Shown here piece by piece: positions 42,888 through 54,891 of a stretch of DNA of 64,000 nt. Source of the stretch: DATAVK01 sp036267755 (lineage in GTDB: Bacteria; Actinomycetota; Actinomycetes; JAFAQI01); contig DATAVK010000062.1 of NCBI GenBank assembly GCA_036267755.1, positions 18,156-82,155 on the forward strand, in the 5' to 3' direction. Both the position numbers and the translations under genes were made by a program. The notes below the pieces were generated by a model that was not told the DNA's origin, ran no database searches, and worked only from the letters and a program-made list of their open reading frames with translations. Each line of letters starts with the position of its first letter. Position 1 is the first letter of the stretch.

Positions 42888-43003
42888 AACAGTGACGCTA
42901 TCCGCTCCGGATTCACCCGGTACGAGGGTTCCCTCCCTAGCCCAGATGGAGTAACGTCCGCCGGGTCAGTTGGATAAATCCCCATAAATGGAGGCAAATG
43001 CCC

Positions 43004-44947
43004 ATGACCCTGGGCCATCGTCGCCGCACGACGTACACCGTCGCCGCGGCCGTCCCCCTCGCAGTGGCAGGCATCGCGCTGGTGATCCCCACCTCGGCGT
43101 CGGCCACCCCGTCACACACCCGAGCCAACGTCGCCGGGTCACACCCGAGCTGGGCGAAGCCGGCCAACCGAGCCGCCGCCGTACGCGCCGACAAGGCCGT
43201 GCATGCCCGCATCTACCTCGCCCCGCGCAGCAAGGCCGCGCTCGCGGCCGCGGCGACGGCGGTGTCGACCCCCGGGTCGGCGAGCTACCACCACTTCATC
43301 ACCCCCGCCCAGTACGACGCCACCTACGCCGCCACCAAGGCACAGGTGGCCACGGTGACGTCGTGGTTGCGGTCCTCGGGCCTTCGGGTGACCTCTGTCG
43401 CCACGGGCAACCGGTACGTCGGCGTTGCCGGCACCGCGGCTGCCGCCGAGAAGGCGTTCGGCACCAAGCTGGCCCTCTACAAGCACGCGGGCAGCAAGCG
43501 CCAGGCACCGGCGAGCGTCCTGACCGTCCCGAGCTCAGCCGCGTCCGCCGTCCTGGGCGTGACCGGGCTGACCAACGAGACTGCTCGCTCGAAGCCGCAG
43601 GTTGCGCAGCCGCCGGTCTTCCGCAACGCGAAGCCGTGCTCCCAGTACTACGGCCAGCTCACGGCGAAGTACCAGGCGGACTTCACGACCCCACTGCCCG
43701 CCTTCCAGGGCAAGGTTCGGGACTACGCCGTATGCGGCTACACGCCGACCCAGCTGCGCGGCGCGTACGGCGTGACCGCGTCCAAGCTGACCGGCAAGGG
43801 CGTGACGGTCGGCATCATCGATGCCTACGAGTCGCCCACGCTCGGCAAGGACGCCAACACCTACGCCGTCGACCACGGTGACTCGGCCTTCGCTGCCGGC
43901 CAGTTCGTCGACACGGCCACGAAGCCGTTCACCCACCAGAAGGCATGCGACCCGCCGGGCTGGTCCGGCGAGCAGACCCTCGACGTCGAGGCCGTCCACT
44001 CGATGGCACCGGCCGCCAAGGTGATGTATTACGGCGGGGCGAGCTGCGAGGACAACGACCTCGACGACACGCTGGCTCAGGCGATCCAGGCCAACCAGGT
44101 CTCGATCATCTCCAACTCCTACGGCGACGCGGGCGAAGGCGTCTCGACCGCCGAGGTTCAGGAGTTCACCACCCTTGCCGAGCAGGCCGCCATGCAGGGC
44201 ATCACGCTGAACTTCTCCTCAGGTGACGAAGGCGACGAGCTCGCCGACATCGGCACCAAGTCCGCCGACTTCAGCGCCAGCGACCCGTGGGTCACCGCTG
44301 TCGGCGGCACGTCCACAGCGATCAACGCGAACAACAAGATGACGTTCGCTGCCGGGTGGGGAACGGACATCTCGAAGCTGTCTGCGGACGGCAAGAGCTG
44401 GTCTACCCCCACGTTCGACTACGGCGCAGGCGGCGGCTTCAGCACGCTGTTCAACCAGCCGTCGTACCAGGCCGGAGTCGTGCCGGCGGACGACCCGGCG
44501 GGCCGCGCCGTTCCGGACATCGCGATGGATGCCGACCCCACGACGGGGATGCTCGTCGGCGAAACCCAGCAGTTCCCGGACGGCAAGAACAAGTACTCCG
44601 AGTACCGGATCGGTGGCACCAGCCTGGCGTCGCCGCTGCTCGCGGGGGACGAGGCTGACGCCATCCAGCACGCCAAGGGTGGTCGGCTCGGGTTCGCGAA
44701 CCCGCAGCTGTACGCGCTGAGCGGCAATGCGGATTCGCCGTACTACGACGTCGCCAAGCAGCATGCGGGTGACGCCAACGTTCGGGTCGACTACGCGAAT
44801 GGTTTCGACTCCTCGGACGGCTTGCTCTACAGCGTCCGGACCTTCGACGACGACTCCAGCCTGGTGACCACCAAGGGCTGGGACGACGTCACGGGTGTTG
44901 GTGTGCCGACCCTGGCATTCCTGTCAGCACTGAAGACCAGCAGCTGA
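43004..44947 (+). CDS. Secreted sedolisin-type protease (S53), pro-kumamolisin-like
   Basis: 647-residue exported serine-carboxyl protease that would act outside the cell, usually at acidic pH. An Arg-rich start and hydrophobic helix (TVAAAVPLAVAGIALVIPTSASA) form the signal peptide. The pro-domain (about 45-200) ends before the catalytic part. Catalytic Glu323 and Asp327 are in WSGEQTLDVEAVHS, the Ser540 in GGTSLASP, and the C-terminal calcium-binding part is near GWDDVTGVGVP. ATG 43004 has nine bases from GGAGG (42990-42994) and is preferred to ATG 42998 (three bases). The terminator at 44965-44997 follows. Confidence 0.93.
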   Translation: MTLGHRRRTTYTVAAAVPLAVAGIALVIPTSASATPSHTRANVAGSHPSWAKPANRAAAVRADKAVHARIYLAPRSKAALAAAATAVSTPGSASYHHFITPAQYDATYAATKAQVATVTSWLRSSGLRVTSVATGNRYVGVAGTAAAAEKAFGTKLALYKHAGSKRQAPASVLTVPSSAASAVLGVTGLTNETARSKPQVAQPPVFRNAKPCSQYYGQLTAKYQADFTTPLPAFQGKVRDYAVCGYTPTQLRGAYGVTASKLTGKGVTVGIIDAYESPTLGKDANTYAVDHGDSAFAAGQFVDTATKPFTHQKACDPPGWSGEQTLDVEAVHSMAPAAKVMYYGGASCEDNDLDDTLAQAIQANQVSIISNSYGDAGEGVSTAEVQEFTTLAEQAAMQGITLNFSSGDEGDELADIGTKSADFSASDPWVTAVGGTSTAINANNKMTFAAGWGTDISKLSADGKSWSTPTFDYGAGGGFSTLFNQPSYQAGVVPADDPAGRAVPDIAMDADPTTGMLVGETQQFPDGKNKYSEYRIGGTSLASPLLAGDEADAIQHAKGGRLGFANPQLYALSGNADSPYYDVAKQHAGDANVRVDYANGFDSSDGLLYSVRTFDDDSSLVTTKGWDDVTGVGVPTLAFLSALKTSS

Positions 44948-44964
44948 CCGACTAGTACTGCTTC

Positions 44965-44997
44965 GACGGGCGCGTCCCCTGTGGGGGCGCGCCCGTC
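44965..44997. terminator. Bidirectional intrinsic terminator
   Basis: A 15-base stem (44965-44979 with 44983-44997), with one G-T pair and a three-base loop, between the S53 protease and the convergent small gene downstream of typA. Confidence 0.85.
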
Positions 44998-45004
44998 GGC
45001 GTCT

Positions 45005-45196
45005 CTAGGACCGCCGCACGCCCCAGCCGGGAGCGGTGGTCTGGTCCGCGGGATCGCGAACCTCTCGCCGACGGTCACGCTGGCGAAGCTCGGTGTACCG
45101 CAGCTTCACCGCGCCTGCGACCGCACCAAAACGTGCGAGGACGTGGAGCCGGCGCAGCTCGGCGTCCTCCTCAGCAGTCAGTCGTGAGGTAGTCAC
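45005..45196 (-). CDS. Small unknown protein downstream of typA
   Basis: 63 residues: TAEEDAELRRLHVLARFGAVAGAVKLRYTELRQRDRRREVRDP, one amphipathic helix and a basic tail. It begins 25 bases after the typA stop and ends at the shared terminator, so it is the last gene of the typA transcript. Function unknown; small basic proteins like this are common after typA in actinobacteria as far as I recall. Confidence 0.55.
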   Translation of the reverse strand: MTTSRLTAEEDAELRRLHVLARFGAVAGAVKLRYTELRQRDRRREVRDPADQTTAPGWGVRRS

Positions 45197-45221
45197 ACCG
45201 TCGTATCGGCACGATCCCCGG

Positions 45222-47078
<1,857 letters not shown>

Positions 47079-47089
47079 AACAGTCCAGG

Positions 47090-48142
47090 CTACGGCTGCG
47101 GCGGCTGGAGCTCCCAGGCGTCGATATCCGCCAGCGTCGCGGCGGCCAGCTCGGGGGGCATCGTGGAGACCCGGACCGACGTCCGGGCCAGCCGCGCGAG
47201 GTCGGCCCGGGTGTAACCGTGAACGTCCCTGGCGGTCGCATACTGCGCCAGCAGCCGGGCCCCGAACAGCAGCGGATCGTCGGACGCGAGTACGACGGGA
47301 ACCCCCGCGTCCTCCAGGGTCCGCAACGGCACCGCCTCGAGCTCCTCGACCACGCCGAGCGCGAGGTTCGACGCCGGGCACACCTCGCACGCGATGTCCC
47401 GGTCGGCGAGCAGCCGCATCGTGGCCGGATCCTCCGCGGCGCGGACGCCGTGGCCGATCCGGCTCGGCTGGAGGGCGAGGACCGTACGGGCCACGGCGTC
47501 CGGGCCGAGCAGCTCGCCGGCGTGCGGCACGGAGATCAGGCCGCCCTCCCTCGCGATCCGGAACGCCTTGGCGAAGTCCTCCGGCGTCGCCCGCCGCTCG
47601 TCGTTGGACAACCCGAACCCCACGACGCCGTACGGCTTGAACCGCACCGCGAGCCGGGCGAGCGTCTCGCCCTCCCACGGCGGCCGGGTCCGGTTGGCAG
47701 CGATCACCAGCCGCATCCCCACGCCGGTTAGCCGCTCCGCAGCGGTGGCCGCGTCGCAGAACACCTCGGTCGCGGTCACCAGGTCGCCGAGCCGCGCGGC
47801 GTACCCGGTGGGCGTGACCTGCAGCTCCAACCAGCGCGAGCCGGCCGCAGCCTCGTCCTCTGCGATCTCGCGGATCAGCCGGGCGATGTCGGCGGGGGTG
47901 CGCAGGACACCGCGAGCCAGGTCGTAGAGCCGCTGGAACCTCGGCCAGCCGACCACCCGCCAGTCGTCGGAGACCTCGTCGGCGAGCCGCTCCGGGAGGT
48001 GGACGCCGGCAACGCGGGCCAGGTCGAGCAGGGTCGAGTGACGCATCCCGCCGGTGAGGTGCAGGTGCAAATGAGCCTTTGGGAGCGCACCCAGGTCCGG
48101 TTCACCGGCGATCGCCACCGAGTCCCGGGTCGTCACACTCAC
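47090..48142 (-). CDS. add: Adenosine deaminase family protein
   Basis: 350-residue metal-dependent amidohydrolase. Zinc ligands are in PKAHLHLHLTGG (HxH), VPHAGELLG (His-Glu), RIGHGVRAAED (His) and VVLASDDPLLFG (two Asp). It would convert adenosine to inosine; some relatives (adenosine deaminase-like, aminodeoxyfutalosine deaminase) act on similar nucleosides, and this cannot be excluded. It begins 12 bases before typA on the same strand, so read-through between them is likely. Confidence 0.87.
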   Translation of the reverse strand: MSVTTRDSVAIAGEPDLGALPKAHLHLHLTGGMRHSTLLDLARVAGVHLPERLADEVSDDWRVVGWPRFQRLYDLARGVLRTPADIARLIREIAEDEAAAGSRWLELQVTPTGYAARLGDLVTATEVFCDAATAAERLTGVGMRLVIAANRTRPPWEGETLARLAVRFKPYGVVGFGLSNDERRATPEDFAKAFRIAREGGLISVPHAGELLGPDAVARTVLALQPSRIGHGVRAAEDPATMRLLADRDIACEVCPASNLALGVVEELEAVPLRTLEDAGVPVVLASDDPLLFGARLLAQYATARDVHGYTRADLARLARTSVRVSTMPPELAAATLADIDAWELQPPQP

Positions 48143-48163
48143 CCGAGCATCGTCTCGCGTCGG

Positions 48164-48937
48164 TCAGGCGATGCGGATGTTGCACACCCGGTAGCCGAGC
48201 CGCCGTTGCAGGTAGCCGATGCCGTCGGGAACCGACAAACCACCGTCCGCGACCAGGCACCGCACCCGGGACTGGACCAGGTCACGGACCGCGGCGGCAT
48301 GCAGCAGGTAATGACACAGCGCGGCACCCTTGCCCGGCTGGGCTCCGACACTGCGCAGCATCCAGGCGGTGTGGGTGTCGACGGCGAGCAACAGGTAGCC
48401 CTCGGGGACACCCCGAGGGTCGGTGACGACGTACCCCCGGTGGATCGCGGGGTCGATCGGGCCGACCGAGTCCTCCGTGGCGGTGTCGTCGCCGCGGCGT
48501 ACCCCCACGTCGCGTGCCAGCTCGAGGAAGCAGTCGAGGTCTGGAACCCGGTGGACGGCCAGACCGATGGCGTGCCCGCGGCGCAGGTTGGTCCGCAACG
48601 CCTGCCGCTGCGGGCCGCGGGTCGTGGCGTCGAAGTCGCCGTCCAGGACCAGCACGGCCTGTGCCAGCCGGCCGGTTGGGAGCAGGCTGAGCGTCCGGGC
48701 GGCCAGCAACGAGCGGATCGTCTCCCCCGCCGGGCCGTCGGACAGCGAGACGCTGACCGTGGACAGCCGGGCCAGGTATCCCGCCGTCTGCATGGCCGCG
48801 GCCGGGCGTCTGGCGAGGGCGCTGACCGTCGCGAGCGGGGAGTTGTGACGCCGATCGAGCTCTCGGGCCAGCCCGACGACGCGGGCCGGCGCTCGACTCG
48901 AGCGACCGGCTCGCGGGCTGATCCTTTCAGGGCGCAC
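48164..48937 (-). CDS. Unknown protein with an acetyltransferase-like C-terminal half
   Basis: 257 residues. The N-terminal 90 are helical and Arg-rich. The remainder resembles the GNAT or FemAB fold: YVVTDPRGVPEGYLLLAVDTHTAWMLRSVGAQPGKGAALCHYLLHAAAVRDLVQSRVRCLVADGG and the last GYLQRRLGYRVCNIRIA. The Q/RxxGxG/A acetyl-CoA loop is only partly present (QPGKGA). The reaction is unknown. The next gene downstream, add, starts 21 bases away. Confidence 0.6.
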   Translation of the reverse strand: MRPERISPRAGRSSRAPARVVGLARELDRRHNSPLATVSALARRPAAAMQTAGYLARLSTVSVSLSDGPAGETIRSLLAARTLSLLPTGRLAQAVLVLDGDFDATTRGPQRQALRTNLRRGHAIGLAVHRVPDLDCFLELARDVGVRRGDDTATEDSVGPIDPAIHRGYVVTDPRGVPEGYLLLAVDTHTAWMLRSVGAQPGKGAALCHYLLHAAAVRDLVQSRVRCLVADGGLSVPDGIGYLQRRLGYRVCNIRIA

Positions 48938-49003
48938 GGCTTCTCTCTCGACACGTTGACCGCCGGGTTTGACCCCGGAGTCGCTCGGATGCTCGCGACC
49001 TGA

Positions 49004-49825
49004 CTACAGATCGAGGTCCACCACGACCGGTGCGTGATCGCTCGGGCCCTTGCCCTTCCTCGCATCCCGGTCGACGTAGGCGTCCCGGACGGCCGACGCA
49101 ACGGGCTCGCTGGCGTACACCAGATCGATTCGCATCCCCTGGTTCTTGTGGAACATCCCGGCCCGGTAATCCCAATAGGTGTACGGCGTGTCGTACTTCA
49201 TCGCACGCGGGATCACGTCCGTGAGCCCGAGCTTGCGGAGCTCCGCGAGCGCCTGACGCTCGGCGTCCGTGACGTGCGTCGAGCCGACGAAGGCAGCAGG
49301 GTCCCAGACGTCGTCGTCGGTCGGAATGATGTTGAAGTCGCCCGTCACGATGAATCGCTCGTTCGCCTTCACCTCGGGCGCCAGCGCATCCCGCAGCGCG
49401 GCCAACCACTCGAGCTTGTACTGGTAGTGCGGGCTGTCGAGCGTCCGTCCGTTGGGCACATACACCGACCAGATCCGCAGCGGTCCGCAAGTCGCCCCGA
49501 CTGCGCGGGCCTCGACGGTCGGCGGAGCGCCGATCAGTGCCGGGTCGTCCTCATCCGGCGGCGGGTCGTACGCGGGTTGCCCCGGATAACCGAGGGACAC
49601 GTCCGCCAAACCGACGCGGGACAGGATCGCGACTCCGTTCCAGCGTCCCTCACCGTTGGCCGCGATCTCGTATCCGAGTTCCTCGGCGCGCTCGCCGGGG
49701 AACGCATCGGCCGCGCATTTGGTCTCCTGCACGCACAGCACGTCCGGCTCGGCAAGCTCGAGCCACTCATTCAGGCGGGGCAACCTCGCCCCGACGGAGT
49801 TCACGTTCCAGGTGGCGACTCTCAT
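49004..49825 (-). CDS. xth: Exodeoxyribonuclease III / AP endonuclease
   Basis: 273-residue Mg-dependent AP endonuclease and 3'-exonuclease of the ExoIII family used in base-excision repair. VATWNVNSVGARLPRLNEWL starts with the metal-site Asn, CVQETKC carries the metal Glu, GDFNIIPTDDDVWDP the Asp/Asn pair, and the final KGPSDHAPVVVDL holds the catalytic Asp-His. Standard length. Last of the row alkB-SDR-phosphatase-dienelactone hydrolase-xth, beginning nine bases after the preceding gene ends. Confidence 0.96.
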   Translation of the reverse strand: MRVATWNVNSVGARLPRLNEWLELAEPDVLCVQETKCAADAFPGERAEELGYEIAANGEGRWNGVAILSRVGLADVSLGYPGQPAYDPPPDEDDPALIGAPPTVEARAVGATCGPLRIWSVYVPNGRTLDSPHYQYKLEWLAALRDALAPEVKANERFIVTGDFNIIPTDDDVWDPAAFVGSTHVTDAERQALAELRKLGLTDVIPRAMKYDTPYTYWDYRAGMFHKNQGMRIDLVYASEPVASAVRDAYVDRDARKGKGPSDHAPVVVDLDL

Positions 49826-49834
49826 CGTGCCGTT

Positions 49835-50557
49835 CTACCTTTCCGCCGACTGAAGATGCCGGTCGAAGAACGCGAAGACGCGGGACCACGCGTCGTCGGC
49901 CGCGTCGGGCACGTAGCGCAGGCCCGACACGCGTTCGGTCCACGCCCACGCGCCGGTGCCCTCGGTCATGAAGCTGTGCGCCGCATCCGGGTACTCCTTG
50001 ACGTCGTGCTCGATGCCGAGTTCGGTCAGGGTCGTCTCCAGTCGCTGCGCCGTACCCCGCAGCGACTTGCTGTCCTTGGCGCCGTACGACGCGACCATCG
50101 GACAGCTGGCAGCTAGGGCGGCGTGCAGATCCTTGGGAGCAGGACCGTAGTTCGGGGCGGAAGCGTCGAAGCCGCGCCCAGCGGCCAGGATGGCGAATCC
50201 GCCGCCCAGGCAGAACCCGATGATGCCGACCTTGCCGGTGCTGTCCTCGCGGTCCAGGAGTGCGGAGCGGGCTTGGTCGATATCCCGAAGCGCGCGGCCC
50301 TCGCGGCCGGTGATCGCCTGCCGCATCGTCGAGACCAGGCAGGTCGGGGTGAAGCCGTGGGCGTAGAGGTCGGGTGCGAGGGCGAGGTAGCCGTGGTCGG
50401 CGAGCCGATCCGCTTGGCGGGCCATATCAGCCGTCAGACCGAGCACCTCGTGAAGGGCCACGACGCCGGGCCACGGACCCGGGCTCGTGGGCGTTGCGAG
50501 GTAGCCACGGAGCTGTTTCCCGTCGGAACCGTACGTCGTGAAGTTGTGGCGGGTCAT
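49835..50557 (-). CDS. Dienelactone hydrolase family protein
   Basis: 240-residue alpha/beta hydrolase of the dienelactone hydrolase family. The nucleophile elbow IIGFCLGGGFA carries the typical Cys, and YPDAAHSFM the His near the end; VVALHEVLGLTADMARQADRLADHGYLALAPDLYAHG is the family's first half. It may hydrolyse a lactone or ester of aromatic breakdown, but these proteins are often misassigned. Overlaps the upstream phosphatase gene by four bases (ATGA). Confidence 0.9.
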   Translation of the reverse strand: MTRHNFTTYGSDGKQLRGYLATPTSPGPWPGVVALHEVLGLTADMARQADRLADHGYLALAPDLYAHGFTPTCLVSTMRQAITGREGRALRDIDQARSALLDREDSTGKVGIIGFCLGGGFAILAAGRGFDASAPNYGPAPKDLHAALAASCPMVASYGAKDSKSLRGTAQRLETTLTELGIEHDVKEYPDAAHSFMTEGTGAWAWTERVSGLRYVPDAADDAWSRVFAFFDRHLQSAER

Positions 50558-51258
50558 GGCGCACCTGCCGCCTGGTCCGGGACCGAAGGCACTGGCATCG
50601 ACTCGAGATGGGCGGTGTCGTTGAAGCGCCGCAGGATCCAGCGGTCACCCGCCACGACGAGCTGCGAGATGGACGCGTTGTCGGCGCCGACGAACGCGAA
50701 TCCTTCAGCGCCGGTCGCGGTCGACAACAGGGCACCGATCACGCCGCCGTGCACGACGACGACGACCCGTTGATCGGGATGCGCGGCAGCGATCCGGCTG
50801 ATGCCGCGGCGGATGCGTGCCGTGAAATCCTCGGTCGACTCAGCACCGGGGATCACGTCCCAGCGTTGCTCGGCGAACATCCGCAGGGCCAGCTCGTGGC
50901 CCTCGCTGGTGAACCGGCGGAACTTGCCGTCCTCCTCCCACTCACCGAGATGGACCTCGCGCAGGTCGGGCTCGACGACGGGGGTCAGCCCCAGCCGGTC
51001 GGCGAGTGGGGCGATCGTCTCCGAGGTACGACGCAACGGCGTCACGTAGATCGCGTCAATGCGATCGTGGGCGAGCCGATCGGCCAGCCGCACCGCCTGC
51101 TGCTGTCCCTCGGGCGCCAGCTCCGGATCCCCATGCCCGTGCCAGGTCGGCACCGAGTGCCCCTCGCGATAGGGAGCCGACTCGCCGTGCCGGATGACGA
51201 GCAGGTCGGTAGCGCCCGGCGGCGGCGTGAAGCGGTACTGCCGATATTCGCGTGTCAC
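50554..51258 (-). CDS. Histidine phosphatase family protein
   Basis: 234-residue phosphatase or mutase-like protein of the phosphoglycerate mutase/histidine phosphatase family. LLVIRHGESAPY holds the phospho-accepting His24, the second His lies in VVVVHGGVIGALL. Substrate unknown. Couples upstream to the SDR (four-base overlap) and downstream to the dienelactone hydrolase, giving a tightly packed row. Confidence 0.9.
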   Translation of the reverse strand: MTREYRQYRFTPPPGATDLLVIRHGESAPYREGHSVPTWHGHGDPELAPEGQQQAVRLADRLAHDRIDAIYVTPLRRTSETIAPLADRLGLTPVVEPDLREVHLGEWEEDGKFRRFTSEGHELALRMFAEQRWDVIPGAESTEDFTARIRRGISRIAAAHPDQRVVVVVHGGVIGALLSTATGAEGFAFVGADNASISQLVVAGDRWILRRFNDTAHLESMPVPSVPDQAAGAP

Positions 51259-52004
51259 CGGGCCTGGTCGGTGGGTCGCACCAACACCTCGTTGATCGCG
51301 ACGTGGTCCGGCTGGCTGACGACATACACGATCGCTCGGGCGATGTCATCCGCGTTCAGGCTTCGGATCGACGCCTTCCATTCCTTGGTCGCGGCCTTGG
51401 CTTCGGCATTCGTGATGTGGTCGCCGAGCTCGGTATCGACGAGACCCGGCTCGACCACGCTGATTCTCACCCCCCGCTCTGTGACCTCCTGCCGCAGCGA
51501 CTCGGTGAAAGCGTTGACGCCCCACTTCGACGCGTTGTAGACGCCCGAGCCCAAGCGGGCGACCCGGCCGGCGACCGAGGAGATGTTCACGATGTCGCCA
51601 CTGCCCTGCTCGACCAGGTGGGGCAGCGCAGCGTGGGTGATGTACATCAAACCCAGCACGTTGGTGTTGATCATCCGGCGCCAGTCCTCGGTGTCGGCGT
51701 CGAGGATCGGCCCGAGCAGCATCAGCCCGGCGTTGTTGATCACGATGTCGAGACCGCCGAGCCGGTCCCGGGTCGCGGCCACCGCGTCGCGGCAGGCCTG
51801 CTCGTCCCTGACATCGAGCGCGACTGTCGTCACCTCGGCGCCGCTCGAGACCAGCTTGCGCTCGAGCGCCTCCAGGCGGTCCTGACGGCGCGCGGCCAGC
51901 GAGACCTTCGCGCCTTCCGCGGCCAAAGCGAGGGCCGTCGCCTCGCCGATACCCGAGGATGCACCCGTCACGAGCGCGACTTTGCCGTCCAGCAGTCCAG
52001 CCAC
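51255..52004 (-). CDS. SDR family oxidoreductase
   Basis: 249-residue classical short-chain dehydrogenase. VALVTGASSGIGEATALALAAEG, VSLAARR, NNAGLM, and SSVAGRVARLGSGVYNASKWG are all present, and the sequence is of the YdfG/serine-3-dehydrogenase type. Start GTG 52004 is preferred over the longer frame to 52034 because AGAGGAG lies five bases upstream on the minus strand. It follows alkB by 36 bases. Confidence 0.9.
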   Translation of the reverse strand: MAGLLDGKVALVTGASSGIGEATALALAAEGAKVSLAARRQDRLEALERKLVSSGAEVTTVALDVRDEQACRDAVAATRDRLGGLDIVINNAGLMLLGPILDADTEDWRRMINTNVLGLMYITHAALPHLVEQGSGDIVNISSVAGRVARLGSGVYNASKWGVNAFTESLRQEVTERGVRISVVEPGLVDTELGDHITNAEAKAATKEWKASIRSLNADDIARAIVYVVSQPDHVAINEVLVRPTDQAR

Positions 52005-52040
52005 CGTCACTCCTCTAGTCGTCGCAGTTGCCACCTCATC

Positions 52041-52709
52041 TCACCAGGCGTGACCCGGTTGCTCCGAACTGGGCCGCTTCAACCAGCGCTCCCCCGGCGC
52101 CGGCTCCGAATGTCGGATCGTCACGGACATCCGCACGCCGACGTGACGCGCTGTCTTCGGCACCGTGTGCTCCCACTCGGCCTGGCAGGCGCCACCCATC
52201 ACGACGAGATCGCCACCGCCCGGCTCGAGCACGTGGGTGGCGCGCGTCGTCCCCCGCTTGCGCAGCAAGAACCGGCGGCGGGCGCCGAGCGACACCGTGG
52301 CCACCAGCGGCCGGGTCATGACGTGCCGATTGCGGTCGCCGTGCCAGGCGATGCTGTCGCGCCCGTCCCGGTAGAGGTTCACCCAGACCCGGTCGAAGTC
52401 GACGTCGTACCTGCCCGAGAGTGTCTGACACAACGTGCCGAGCGACTCGGGCACCTCCTCGTCGTCCCGATCGGTCGACCATCCGGCGGTCAGCCGCGGC
52501 TCGGGAAGTGTCTTGTCCCACATCGTGACCGTCCGCTGCTGCCAGCCGGTGTGCGCCGCGAGCGTGTCGAGCAGGGCATCGGCACCCGCCAGCCACCCCG
52601 GGCAGTAGTCCACCCACGACGTGTCGTCGAGCACGATCCGGCGCAGCCCGGAGTACGACACATCGGGTCGCGCCGGACCGGTGTCGAACAGCGACGGCTG
52701 CCACTCCAC
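52041..52709 (-). CDS. alkB: AlkB-family 2-oxoglutarate/Fe(II) dioxygenase
   Basis: 222-residue demethylase that reverses N1-methyladenine and N3-methylcytosine damage in DNA by oxidation. The iron ligands are in IAWHGDRNRH (His, Asp) and EWEHTVPK (His); the 2-oxoglutarate Arg is in RMSVTIRH. NLYRDGRDSIAWHGD is the usual family signature. GTG 52709 (VEWQPSLFD) is chosen by family length; frames to 52739 or 52757 are possible and would run into the tandem repeat. It is the first gene of a row ending with exonuclease III. Confidence 0.9.
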   Translation of the reverse strand: MEWQPSLFDTGPARPDVSYSGLRRIVLDDTSWVDYCPGWLAGADALLDTLAAHTGWQQRTVTMWDKTLPEPRLTAGWSTDRDDEEVPESLGTLCQTLSGRYDVDFDRVWVNLYRDGRDSIAWHGDRNRHVMTRPLVATVSLGARRRFLLRKRGTTRATHVLEPGGGDLVVMGGACQAEWEHTVPKTARHVGVRMSVTIRHSEPAPGERWLKRPSSEQPGHAW

Positions 52710-52759
52710 GACTTCGACGCTACGTCCGCCCTCCGACACTCCGCACGCGTGGCCCATCA

Positions 52760-52821
52760 GTGTGGCTATGGGCCCACCGATGGCCCATAGGTGCGGCTAT
52801 AGGCCCACCAATGGGCCATGC
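52760..52821. repeat. Two imperfect 31-base tandem repeats with internal GGCCCAT palindromes
   Basis: Units 52760-52790 and 52791-52821 share about 25 of 31 positions (GTGTGGCTATGGGCCCACC compared with GTGCGGCTATAGGCCCACC). Within them GGCCCAT and its complement ATGGGCC occur repeatedly, and another GGCCCAT is at 52751. The block lies between alkB and the aldo/keto reductase on the same strand, upstream of alkB's likely start. It may be an operator cluster or a slipped duplication. Confidence 0.7.
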
Positions 52822-52824
52822 GTG

Positions 52825-53819
<995 letters not shown>

Positions 53820-53823
<4 letters not shown>

Positions 53824-54872
53824 GGTCCCAGTGTTTCCGATACCCGGGCCTCCCACTCGGCCACCCTGCCTGCGAGCTCGGCCGGTGGCATCTCGCCCGG
53901 CCGGCCGCGACGCCGCGCCAGCTGGTTCGCCTCCCGTTGCAGCACCTCGTTGAGCGGCGCCACACTCTGGTGCAAGCGGGCCAGCAGCACGATCTCGCCG
54001 TTGAGGGCATCTGACTCGATGTTGCCGGTTCCGCGCTGGATGCTCTGCCACGACGACCCGCCGCCGCGCGCCCTGCCCTCGACCGTTCCGACGCGCACCC
54101 GGTCGCCACGGTGCGCTGCCCACTCGTCGTCCGGGACGTAGTCGATGCCCGCCCGCTCCAGCACCCGGGCGCCCTCGTCGTGCGCCCTGCGATCGAGTTC
54201 GTCGACGATCCGCCGCCCGTCGTCGTCGAGGTCCGCTCCGCACAGCGCAGTGAGGGCGTTCCCGGTGTTACGCAACAGTTTCGCGTACTTCCAGCGCATC
54301 ACGTCGTCGCGTGCGGTGGCCAGGAAACCGGCAGCGGATAGATCCTCGACCACAGTGTCGACGACGGGCCCGCTCGGAGCGGTCACAGCGTCCGGGTAGG
54401 AGCCGATCTCCAGCATTCCGGGCTGCGGGACTCCCTGCGCGTCGACCCGGCCAGGCGCGAGGTGTACGGCGGGAAGCATCACGCAACAGCCGAGCACGTG
54501 CGGGAACAGCCGTAACGCGATCCGCTCGTTCTCGACGCCGTTCTGCGCGCACATCACGACCACCTGGTCGGCACCGGGCAGCGCGGCCGCCGCCTCCAGC
54601 AGGTCGGCCGTCTGCTGGGTCTTGGTCGTGATGATCAGTACGTCGTCGGGTCGCAAGGTCAGCGCAGCCACGTCGTCGACGACCGGCGGGTGGATCGTCA
54701 GCACGCGATCGGGCATCGCGAGACGGAGTCCATCCTGGGACATCACCCGAGCGTGGTCACCGCGAGCGACCAGCACCACGTCCGAACCCGAATCCGCGAG
54801 CAGTCCCCCGATGGTCGCGCCGATAGCGCCGGCGCCGAGGATGACGTACCTCACCCCTCCAGGTTGCCTCAC
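53820..54872 (-). CDS. Ketopantoate reductase (ApbA/PanE)-like dehydrogenase
   Basis: 350-residue NADPH-dependent 2-hydroxyacid dehydrogenase-like protein. YVILGAGAIGATIGGLLADSG is the Rossmann start and VVMCAQNGVENE the conserved loop of the family; the catalytic Lys is likely in MRWKYAKLLRNTGNAL. Pantothenate synthesis is possible but paralogues of PanE are common. GTG 54872 is used; an internal GTG 54854 would begin VRYVILGAG. It follows the acetyltransferase-like gene by 19 bases. Confidence 0.87.
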
Positions 54873-54891
54873 ACCGTGTCGAGGCTGTCGC

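Noticed and set aside
47079..47678. 200-codon N-terminal extension of TypA
   Set aside because: It overlaps the adenosine deaminase gene in another frame, and GTG 47078 gives the normal TypA start.
52760..52821. CRISPR array suspected from repeated blocks
   Set aside because: Only two adjacent copies without unique spacers and no cas genes.
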